From Girardinichthys multiradiatus (taxonomy: Eukaryota; Chordata; Actinopteri; Cyprinodontiformes; Goodeidae): a DNA stretch of 64,000 nt. Position 1 is the first letter of the stretch. The number at the start of each line of letters is the position of its first letter. The translations under genes were made by a program, and so were the position numbers. Shown here one piece after another: positions 12,601-24,600 of this stretch. Under the pieces are notes generated by a model. That model did no database searches and was not told the DNA's origin. It saw only the letters and a program-made list of their open reading frames with translations. The stretch covers positions 2,038,095-2,102,094 of the forward strand of contig NC_061817.1 in assembly GCF_021462225.1 (NCBI RefSeq), read 5' to 3'.

Positions 12601-15600
12601 ACTGGTAAGAGCTGGTTCTAATCCAATCTTTCTAATAGAGGTAATTAGCTCATTAAGTCCTCTGTGGTAAAGAATTCATCTTGTGCTAGAAGAAAAATGA
12701 TAATATTAATCCTTGAGGTCGCTGATATGAGACAGCTGTGGTCCTACCATTCAAATAGTAACAGTCATGGCCGCTCACTGAAGTCTAAGTAGAGAAGCTG
12801 GGTCACTGGTAGGTCCAAACTTTTTAAATACTAATAATGTTTGGCTTTCACTGGTATGAAAGTGTTGTAATACAATCCTTCTAAGAAATCTAAAAATCTC
12901 TGGTCATTGGTGTAAAAACAGCTTAAATCAAATACTAATAATAATTGGCTTTTGCTGGTAATCCTTCTGAGAAATCTAAAAATCTATGAAAATTATTGAA
13001 ATCACAAGTTTAGGTAAAGTAAGATAGGAGGAAAGAAAATCATATTTCAGCCTCTATTTTTAGCAGAATAGAGTCTGAAATAGTACAAAAAACCTCAGCA
13101 GGGGTGAGCAACACACACATAAGTAAAGATTTAGCAAGAGTACAGTGGAATCTTGAGGGTGTGAATATATTAGTCTGAGTGTGTTTGCAAGAATTAGACT
13201 GTCAACACTGATAGAAGCGCCATTGTCCTTGAGAAGAGAGGTGGAAGTTTTATCAATCGGCTGCATTGTCCTATCAGCACACAGCTGGTAGTGTCGCCGA
13301 AGTATTTCCTTACAAGTTAATTTTATCTGTCTGCGCAGAACATTTTGGGCATGTAAATTCATAGTAAGAAACGTATTATTATAGAGTCCACTTTAATGAT
13401 CAAACAGAACCCCATTTCCTTATATAGTATAATATATGATATAATATTCCTTGTATAGTATAATAAAACCACACCATCCCTAAGACTGGCATTTCATGTA
13501 AACCTAACTTAGTGGAGTGTGAACTCTATTATTTTCCATTCTTCATAGAAGGAAGGAAGGAAGAAAAGAAAGAAAAGTCCTACCCTACATAAGGAACCAT
13601 TTTGTCTGAAATTGAAGACCTTGAAAGCTGAAAATATTTGGGTAAAATTGTGTCAAAACACGCAGAAAGCTTTTAAAGTCCAGCTAATGGCTGAAACTTC
13701 TTGCAATGGAAAGGGGCTACAGAGGGACTCTGGGATTTCTGAAGACACTTGATTTGTTTGACACAGATTTTATTTCAGGGTATCGGAGTAAAGAGACATG
13801 AATATAAATGTACTTTACACTTTTCAGATTATATTTGTTAAAACCTTTTAACACAATGTCTGTTTTGTTTGTCTTCTACTTGACAATTCTGTGACATAGA
13901 ATCCCAATAAAATACATTGGATTTTGTGGTTGGAACGTGACTAAATGTGAATAACGTCAAAGTGTATGAATACTTTTATGAGACACTGGACTTGTTGGAA
14001 GTTTACTTTCTTCTGGAGTGTCCCAGTTTGCATTACTCTACATAACTTTATGGAAGCACTTTTAAAAGACTGATCTCTTATTCATTGGGTTGTTTTTGCA
14101 GCATGGATCAGGTGAAAGGGGTGCTGACTCTGCAGGGAGAAGCTCTGACTCAGGCTGTGAGTAGACAATATTTCCCTCATTGCTCCCTCAAACACTGATT
14201 AAAGGCTGAATGACAGCTTTCAATGTTTAACTTTTCTCAACAGGACATAAACCTGAAGGTTGCCAAGAGCGGCCAAGTCCTGCATTTTCAGTTGAGAGAA
14301 GACAAACAGTGGAAACTCCAGCAGGTATAAGTGTTCAGTGTCTATTTTCAGTTCCTTCATGTTTAAGGAAGATGTTTTCAAAAAGTAAACAAATAAGATT
14401 ATTTAATTCAACAACATGTTAGAAATATTTTGCAGTCGAACCAGTAGTCCTACAGCAAGTCTGCTTGTAATAACGTGACATATAAATGCTGCAGATGAAT
14501 TAGCTAGCCTTGCCTGCCACACTTCCTGGTTCCTGTCTCCTCCTGTGTGCCATTTCCATGGTCTCACTGAGTTTGCCTGTGTGTTATCTCTGGCAGATCC
14601 AGTTTCATTCCACAGTTAAAAGACTGACATGTTTGGTTAAATCAGTGGGTTCCCAACCTCTTTCCCTGCTTCTATAGGCGATATAAGCTGTGCCCTTTTC
14701 TCCACCTTGGAGTTCATCTGCGCACATATCCATATATTTGCACTGATGGTTGCAAGCATGCTCGCAAACAAATGGCAAAAAGAAAACTTTGCTTATTTAT
14801 CGGTTTAATTGGTAAAATTAGACCAGTTTCATGTTTCTTTAAAAACTAACAGCCTTGCACTTGAAAACAGTGCTTATAATATAATTTTATAATATTTTCA
14901 CCATTCCAATTCCATAAACACACTGCTAAACTACAACTATCTGTGTAAAAGCAGCATGTTGATCAATTAAAAAGATCCATTATTAGGTGAATAGTGAATG
15001 TTAACATGCAACCTTGTGATTGTATTGCTCACCTTGAATGCAGAATATAAACATACATGGGAAAAAGCCTGGATATAAATTCATCTGTTATTGCAGCAAC
15101 ATAATCTCACACTGAGAAGTGTAAAATAACTTAATTATATTGATTCAGTGGGGGAAATTCCATATTAAGAAACACTTATTAACAAATTTACTGATGGCAC
15201 AATTGTTCGTCCCCCTGCTGTTACTCCATATGGCCCACCGAACTGTACCTAAGCTGGGGACACACTGGACTAGTGCCACAGTCTTCACTGGTTTTGGAAA
15301 GACTTGGAGTTCCAACTAACAGGCTGGTTTTTAATGACTGAAAGGCTGCCTGAACAGCTGGACCTGCTCAGGATTACAGACTACAGGATTTATCAGACCA
15401 ACTAAAGCCAACCAAATGCATCGAGGTCACAGTTTAAAGGGTAAACAAACATGCCACTAGGTGGCAGTTTAGAAGACAGTCTCAGAATTCAGGCTATATT
15501 TCTGTTCCACTCCCCTATAAACTGAAAGAGGTGCAATTTAGAATGTGTTTCATTATAAGATAGGCGACTGTGGCTCAGAAGGTTGCAGGTTCGATTCCAG

Positions 15601-18600
15601 CTTCCTCCTGCCATATGTCAATGTGCCTCTGGGCAAGGCACTTAACCTCTAGTTGCCTACCGATCTGCGTATCGGTGTATGAATGTGTGAGTGTTAGTGA
15701 GTGCGATTGGGTGAATGTGGCTCTAGTGTAAAGCGCTTTGAGCGGTCTGTAGGACTGGAAAAGTTCTATATAAGTTCAGTCCATTTACCATTATGGTTTT
15801 TATGTGTTGACTGTATTCTTTGTTTTGCTAATGTCAGGTTCTTTGTTTTTTTTTGTGGGTTTTGGATCGACTGGACCGGCAACATTGGCTGGAATCTAAA
15901 ACGTGTAATGTTTTTGATGCAGCAGACATAATGTTTGGGCTGAATTATACAAAAACTGTTAGAATTTATGATTAATACATTTATTTAATTTCGAAAATGT
16001 TTAATTCAGAAATATTTTTGTCTTAAAATTAAGACCCAACTTAACCACATTGTTTTAAAATTAGACATGTTAATTTTATTGCATTTTTAAATTTATAATC
16101 AATTAGATAAGTTACTTTATTATCCATTAAATTGACATAAAATGGAAAATTTCTTTCAGCACCTAGCAAGAAAAGACTAACTAGAGACTGAGATGGTCAT
16201 GAGGCATGGAAGAAAGCTGATTTGACATCTGATGAATCTTTTCTGTACTGTTGTTAATGCTTTGGATCATTATGCTGCTGATGACCCATTTTCAGTTTAC
16301 CAGGTTTTATCTAAAATACCCTGATATTTTCAAAGAGTTCATGATGTCATGCACTCTGACAACGTTCCCATGGTGTTTGGAAAAGAAATTGGCCCACTGC
16401 ATCATGGATCCTCCACCATACCTAAGAGTGGGCATATTTCACCAAACCCCCCTGGAGGGGTTTTTGTAGAAGAGTTCCAGTTAAAGACCTGGCTCAGTTC
16501 AGCAAAGGTTTGTGATTTTAGGACAGAAAAAGCATTTTTTCATACATTACTCCCAACAACAAGCTGACGATAGTATCTTGAGGTTGTTATGGAGACTAAG
16601 ATGCAGTTCTATAGTAATGAGCTTAGGAGATTCTTTTACCTCCGTTACCATCCTGCTCGCTGAGTATGGAAGATAAATATGGCTCCTTATCCTGCCTGGT
16701 GGTCAGTAGCTTAAGCTTTTCCACATCGACATCTGAAGATGGACTTCATCTTGAATCTCTATCATTATTCCTGTTCTTTTATTTCCTCAGATCCAGGATG
16801 CCAGGAACCATGTAAACCAAGCTTTGCTGCTTCTAAACAGCCGTGATGAGACGTACCAGTTCAAGACGGGGGCTGAGGTTAATAAGGTCTGTCTCTCTGA
16901 GCTTGGTGGCACCTCGGGGTGCAGCTGAATGTGGCTACTCTCTGTGATAATGACCAGATGTTTCTGTTCACCCTAAAGCTCATGGACGCAGTGATGTTAC
17001 AGCTGACACGTGCACGAAACCGCCTCACCACTCCTGCATCCTTGACTCTTCCAGAACTTGCAACCAGTGGTCTGATGGTACGGACCAGCATGAGTAGGCC
17101 TTTCACACAAGCTCCATTTTTAATGCTGCAGCAATACCTTGCATAAGTATTCATATTAACGTTTTGTCACATATTACAAGCATAAAGCTCAATGTGTTTG
17201 TTTCATCCAAATTTTATGTGAAAGACCTACACAAATTAATGCATTGTTGTGAAAGCAGTAAATAAAATCTGGGGGTTGAGAAGTGATCTATGTAGTAGAC
17301 AGAGTTCATCTGCTTGTAACTGAATCTGAGTCTGACTGCAGATATTCTGTTTCTGGCCTCAGAGGTTTGTTAAAGAACATCATAGAAAAAGCAGCATCTT
17401 GAAGACCAAGGAACACTGCAGACAGGTCTGGAAGAAAGTTGTGGAAAAGTTTAAAGCTGGGTTAGGTTCTACAACAATATCCCAAGCTGTGAACATGTCA
17501 CAGAGCTCTGTTCAGCCCATCATCTGAACATGGAGAGAGGATGGACCAAGACATGGATGTCCAACTAAACAGACAGACTGGGCAAGACGGCATTAATCAG
17601 AGAAGCAGCCAAAAGCTGCAGAGATTCACAGCTCAGGTGGGGGAATCTGTTGGCGAAACAGACAGGGAAAGTCTACCCTCTCCAGCACCTATGGACGAGT
17701 GACAAGAAGAAAGCTGTGTAAAGGATCCCATAAGAAGGTCTGTTTGCAATTTGCCAGGAGCCATGCAGGAGATACAGTAAACAGGACGTAGGTGCTCTGC
17801 TAAGATCAGACCAAAATCAGGAACTGGGAAGCTGTTCAGAGATGATGGGAAGATGGATGGAACTTTATACAGGACAATCCTAATTGGACAGGTTTTCCTT
17901 TTTGTGCCTTGAGATAAAATTAGCTACAAATCGGCGTTATATAAATTAACCGAATCCTGAAAAAGAAAACGTTAGAGGCTGCAGAATACATACCCAAAAA
18001 GACCTGCAGCTGGTACTGCAGCCAAAGGTGGTTCTAGTGTTAACTTGGAGGAGCTGAATATAAATGCACACCACACTTTTCAGATTTGTATTTGCAGAAA
18101 TATAAAAAACAACAAAAATCATTTTATTCTGTACTACTTTATCTTGGCCTGTCACATAAAATCCCAATGAAATACAACGAAGATTATGGTTATGTGACAA
18201 AGACTGGACAGTTCCAGGGGTCTGAATGCATGTGCAAGGTGTTGTATCTACAGGGTGTAGAGTATAGAGTACAGGTGTCAGCTTACAGACATGAAGCCAT
18301 GAGATGTTGTTTCACACCTTTTTCCATCTGTCATTTTAACACCAGAAAATGTTCACTCCTCCTATGCCTGGTGATGTGATGGTGAACTTTTACATAAATT
18401 TAAGCAAACTGTGTCTGACTGTCTACCAGCTACATGTGCTGCCACCCAACACCACCAAGGTTAGAACCAACAACACTTTAATGGATCCACCTACAGCTCA
18501 CCTGCCCGCTGTTTTAATGGTTTCCCTCCTGTGTTCTTAGAACTTCAAGCCAACAGGAAGCTCAGTGTTGCACAATCCTGGAGCGATGTTGTAAGTTTGC

Positions 18601-21600
18601 TTTTCCAGATTCAGTATAGCCAAACTTGTCTGTCTGCTGTAAGGTGGCCCCTTTTGTACTCATTAATCAATGAGCATCTTGAGAGTTTTTTATCCATCCA
18701 CCTATCAGATTAAAATCTATAAACATTTACTGTGTGGCTTTTATATATATATATATATATAACAACAGGACTGTTTCCAGCTCTACTTTGGGCAGTCAGA
18801 AGCCACTGTCACCCAGTTCATTAGAGGTTGCAATGCTGTGAAAAGTATTTCCCACATTACAGTTTTTCTGTTTCTGCTTCTATAACACCTAAATGTTTCA
18901 GATCATCAAATAAACTTTAATATCAACAAAAGATAAGCAGGGTAAATACTAAACTCAGTTTTTAAATAATGAAGTCATCTTTTAAAGGATAAAGCTATGC
19001 AGACCAACCTGTGTGTGTGAAAAAGTAACTGCCTCTAAACGTAATAACTGGTTATTCCACCCTTGGCATCAACGATGGCCGTTTGAAGTCAGTCTTTTAC
19101 GTCACTGTGGAAGAATTCTGGCCAATCCTTCCTTGCAGAGTTATTTTGATTCCATCACATGTGAGGGTTTCCCAGGATGAACTGCTTGTTGAAGGTCATG
19201 TCAAATAACCCGAGTCAGATTTAGTGTTTGGACCCTGATGCCTTTCAGAGGCTTTGGATCAATAAAGTTAATCACGCAATTAGTTTTATGTCTTGAGCTA
19301 TTCTTTTTGTAGAGCAAAACTGCCCTGGCACATGTAGGCAACCATCTGCTCTTTATGGTATGCCTGAACACCGGACAGGACACGTAAAAAAAAAAAAAAA
19401 ACATTTTGTGGACGAAATCGAATTCCTATCCTTAGCAGAGGGGGTGGCAAACCAACGTGGCCAATTTGTGTACCAGTGTGTCGTGCTTCTCAGATGTTAA
19501 GTCAGAGTTGACATCTATAAAAACCTGTTTTTGACGTGTTTTTGATTGCTCCAGGTAACTTGCCATAGAAAGAGTTTTTTAATTTATTTTTTATTTATAT
19601 AGCGCCAATTCACAACACATGTCGTCTCAAGGTTCTTCACAAGTCAGGTTCATACATTTCAATTAATCGTAACCATTGAACAGTTCAGTCAGATTCAGTT
19701 ATTTATTCAAATTGGATAAAAAGTTTTTCTATCTAAGGAAACCCAGCAGATTGCATCCAGTCAGTGACTTGCAGCATTCACTCCTCCTGGATGAGCATGT
19801 AGAGACAGTGGACAGTCACTGGTGTTGACTTTGCAGCAATCCCTCATACTGAGCATGCATGTAGCGACAGTGGAGAGGAAAAACTCCCTTTTAACAGGAA
19901 GAAACCTCCAGCAGAACCAGAACCAGGCTCAGTGTGAGCGGCCACACGACCGACTGGAGGTTTGAGAGAACAGAGCAGAGACACAAAAAGAACAAAGAAG
20001 CACTGATCCAGGGAGTACTTTCTATGGGAAGGAAAAGTAAATGTTGGTGGATGTAGCTCCTTTAGTCGTTTCATCTAGAAAGAAAGAACAGATAAACTCT
20101 GAGCCAGTTTTCAAGGTTAGAGTCTGAAAGAGAGAACATAGAGTTAGTTACAGTAAAAGCTCAGTCAATTTCCATGTCTAGGAGAGAGAAAGGGTTAAAT
20201 ACTAAAAGACAGGGCTATGTGGATCATCTGTAGAAGGTGAGCATTAAGTTGTTGCCAGCAGAAGCTTTGACGATACCCCTCTCCAGAAAGGTGTCACAGG
20301 CAGACACAGAGTCAGGCCAGGTGTAGCTTCTACGAAGAGAAAAGAGAGAACAAAGTTAAAAGCTGAAATAACAGCAAATAATGCAAAATTGGATGAGTGT
20401 CTTGCGTAGCTCTGTTTCCGGGCTGTGCTCTGAAAGCAGTCCTGCAGCAATGCACCAGCTTCCTCATTCCATACCCACAGTGTCTGAACTACAGAGGCTT
20501 GTTAGCTGTAACCATCGTCTAAGAGATGTAGTCACTCTACTTACATGTCCATGTGTAGATGTATTATATCTTAGTGGCAGCAAAAACAAACATGTGGTTA
20601 TAACACAGTGCTGCATCCATACTGATAACCTTCTTATGCCCTTGAATGACTGATACACATTTTGCTCTTAAAACAGAAGAGTCCCATAGAGGTGGCTGCA
20701 AGAATCAATGTATTTATTCTAGACACATTGATTCTTCTTTTTTTTATACCATATTTTCCGCACTATAAGGCGCACTGGATTATAAGGCGCATAGAATAGA
20801 AGCTACTGCAGTCAAACGTTTGACTGGGGTTGCGTTATGCATCCACTAGATGGAGCTGTGCTAAAGAGAATGTCAACAAAACAGTCAGATAAGTCAGTCA
20901 GTCAAACTTTATTAATACACTACAAACCAGCGTTCTGATAACTCCATTCACTCTCATGGTAAGGTCTCCTCTACATAGAATTCTATTGAATAGAGCCAAC
21001 CGCACGTTAGGAATGCATTGGAGTCTATGAAGTTGAAGTTGAAATCAAACGTTAGTTAAAACGTGAAAGGGAACTTTTCCCTGATTCAGTAAACACGTAA
21101 AAGAAACAGTTTGATGCACTAAATCAAACGTTAGTACTGTTAACCTTTCCTGTTTCTGTCCCCTGACCGTAGTCTGATGACACAGGGGCCGAAGTTACTA
21201 GTTTCCTCGGGGTTAACTCCCTCACTCATACGTTGCTGAGTTGAGCATGAAGAAACAGCATCAAAACACTGAGTTGTTGACGAGATTCGGGGTTCTTTTT
21301 AATGACTTTGCAGCACGTAAAAACACAGGGCTTACAGACTCATACACCGCTGCTCCGGTCGCCGTCTCTACCCACCCCACACACACAATAATACCGACGT
21401 CACTCCTTCACTCTTGATTCTCAGCTACGGCAGCACACAGCGCCACCTCTGTCCGGAGGAGTAATGTCAACATCTTCCATACACACACGAAACATACACC
21501 CCACACACTGAGCTTCTAATCACATATAGTTCAGGCAATTCCTGCAACAGTACATTCAAACGTTATACACACACAAGTGGTGTTGGACTAGGAGTAAGCA

Positions 21601-24600
21601 CAGTACAGGTGTTTACCGCTATTCCTTCGACGACACCCCTGACTACGGTAGCCGTAATGCTGCAAGCGGTGCGGCTTTGTAGTCTACCAGTCGTACTGAA
21701 ACATTTTGACAGAGCGCCGTGTACAACCAGTATGGATCAACCAATTAACCAATTGATCCATATATAAGGCGCTCCGGATTACAAGGCGCACTGTCATTTT
21801 TTGAAAACATTTAAGGTTTTTAAGTGCGCCTTATAGTGCGGAAAATACGGTATATATATTTTATTTTTTCTTCTTTAAAAATATACAACCACACACAATG
21901 AGGTGCAGATTATACAGATTTGTTTCTTTCACAGGTAGTACATGGGTATCAGACATATCCTGGCCTTCTAGGCAAAATATATGTTCTCCATTTCTCCAAA
22001 ATTTTGTTGAAATTGTCCATTTGAAGTCTGTTATGAAATGCGATTCATTCCATAATAAATATCGAATGAACAAGATTATAACGGATTTTTGTGCTGCCAA
22101 CCTCATCGTGCCAAACAAACATTTAGTATTTTTATCCACATCTATAGAGTACCAAGTACCAAATAATATTCATCCCAATTGAAAGTTATCTGCACATTTC
22201 AATATTATTTTCAATTAAATTTGAATCAAGTTCCAGAAGGTTTGTATTAAGGGGCATGACCAGAACAAATGAAAGTGTTTTACTCCCTCTACGCCACAGT
22301 TTCTCCAACAAGTAGTTAAACCAGAGTTGGGTGAACTCTGTGCTGGAGTTATAAAATATCTTCCAACCAAAGCTTCTTTTCCACTGCGAAGAGCAATACT
22401 TTAACCAAATGTCCTCCAATGATTTGCTCTCTTTTTTCCATATTTGTTTAAAAACATAATCACAGATATTAAATTTCTGAAGATCCTTATATTATCTTGA
22501 TATTATTAGCTGAATCATATAGATATGTTTTGAAAAAAATCTTCAAAATAGGTATTTTAAAAAGATTCTTAATGTTTAGATATAAACTATGCATATGATG
22601 ACGAATTTGTAGAAATCTGAAGAAATCTCTATTTTGTAGTTAATATTCTCATAATGGATTGAAAATTTCCTATTGTCCCTTTATGAATATTGATACAGTA
22701 TGAAGATAGGCCTTTGCCTCTCAAAATGTTAAATGTTGCATCTGTTTTTCCAGGTACAAAATCATAATCATAAGAGGCCCAACACAATAACTTTATCTCT
22801 TCCTGCAGAGTATTTCTAGTTATGTATTTCAGTCATAGTTTCAAAGGTACGTTAATCCACCGATTGTTTTGCTGCAACTGCTCTTTAATGAGCCTTTTAT
22901 CTCCAAGTCTAGCTTGTATCAGACAACCTCCAGAAAGGCACAATTCTATTTCTTTCCATCTCGCTTTATATTCTAAGTTACACCAGCATACCAGTATTCT
23001 GAATTGGGATGGGATGTAGTAAACCTTGAAGTTGGGTAAAGCCAGGCCGCCTTTCTCTTTTTCTAACTAAAGAGTTTCAAGACGCCTTCTCGGTCTTTTT
23101 CCCTGCCAAATAAATCTAGTGATTGCTTTGTTCCATTTCTTGAATTGTTTGTCTGAAATAACAATAGGAACAGTCTGGAACAGGTACAGTAACCTAGGCA
23201 GTATGTTCATTCTCTACACGGGATTCAAAATTAAATATTGGTATTAAATCCCATCTTCTAATATCCTTATTAATTTTTAGCCACAATGGCTTTAGATTTA
23301 CATCATATAATTTAGGTAATATAATACTCCTAGATACTTTAAACAATCCAGGTCCCAATTTAAATAATCTTAGAGGTCAGTATTTGGCTAGGTTTGTAAT
23401 TTAGGCTTAGTAATTGTGTTTTAGCGATACTAAGTTTATAGCCAGACACTGAGCCAAGTGTTTCCAAATAAGAAAGGAGCTTAAGGAAACATGGATCTGG
23501 ATTTGTCAAATAGACTAAAATATCATCTGCAAAAAGACTAATCTTATGCTTTTGTCCAAACAATTTTACTCCTGTGATGTTAGCATTCTGGATTATCCCT
23601 TGACTCAGTGCATCAATAAAGATAGCAAATAATAACGGGCTACTCTGACATCCTTGTCTGCTTCCTCTCTGTAATTCAAATATTTGAGAGAGGGCTCCGT
23701 TTATTTTAATTCTCGCTTTTGGACATTCATATAAAGCTTGAATCACTTTTATAAATGATTGATTAAAACCAAATTTACCCAAAACCTTGTACAGAAATTC
23801 CCAATTTGCCTTTTCAGCATCTAGACTAATAAGTACCATCTCATTTTGATTTTTAACAATATGATCAATGATGTGTAGCGTTCGGCTAATGTTATCCTGT
23901 GTCTGTCTATTTTTTACAAAACCTATCTGATCCAAACTAATGATTTTAGGTAGAATACTCTCTAATCTTCTAGAAATAATACATGTAAATAATTTATAGT
24001 CTTGGTTAAGCACATTTATAGGGCGGTGATTACCACACTCAAGTCTGTCTTTACCCTCCTTAGCTATCAATGAAATGGATGCATCGCTCCAAGATGGTGG
24101 CATTACTCCATTTTGTAATACATAATTGAATACCGTTTTCAAAGTTGGGACCACGAGATCTTTCATCTGTTTATACCACTCTGATGGGAAGACGTCCAGC
24201 CCTGGTGCCTTATTAGTTTTGGACTCTAAAATGGCTTTTTTTATTTCAACTTCAGTTATTTTTGATAGAAGACCCTCGTTTTGATCAAAAGTTATTTTAG
24301 GCAAATGAATGGTATCCACCTGCGATGGACTGGTGACCTGTCCAGGGTGTACCCGGCCTCCCGCCCATAGACTGCTGGAGATAGGCACCAGCTCCCCCGG
24401 GACCCACTATGGAAGAAGCGGTATAGAAAATGACTGACTGAATTAGATCCAGACAATCAGTCATTAGTTTAGACACATTTATTCCTGCTGTACCTTCTAG
24501 TCACTAACTTACTTACAGCTTCTTTGGAACAAACCAGGGTTATTCAAACTGTCCTGTGCATGCATTCATTCACCAGTAGGAAATATTGTCTTAAAATCCT

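Noticed and set aside
18769..18828. Exon-like stretch after AACAACAG ([17 protein letters not shown])
   Set aside because: It reads well as protein but has no place in the ROGDI sequence between exons 9 and 10 and no donor of good quality.
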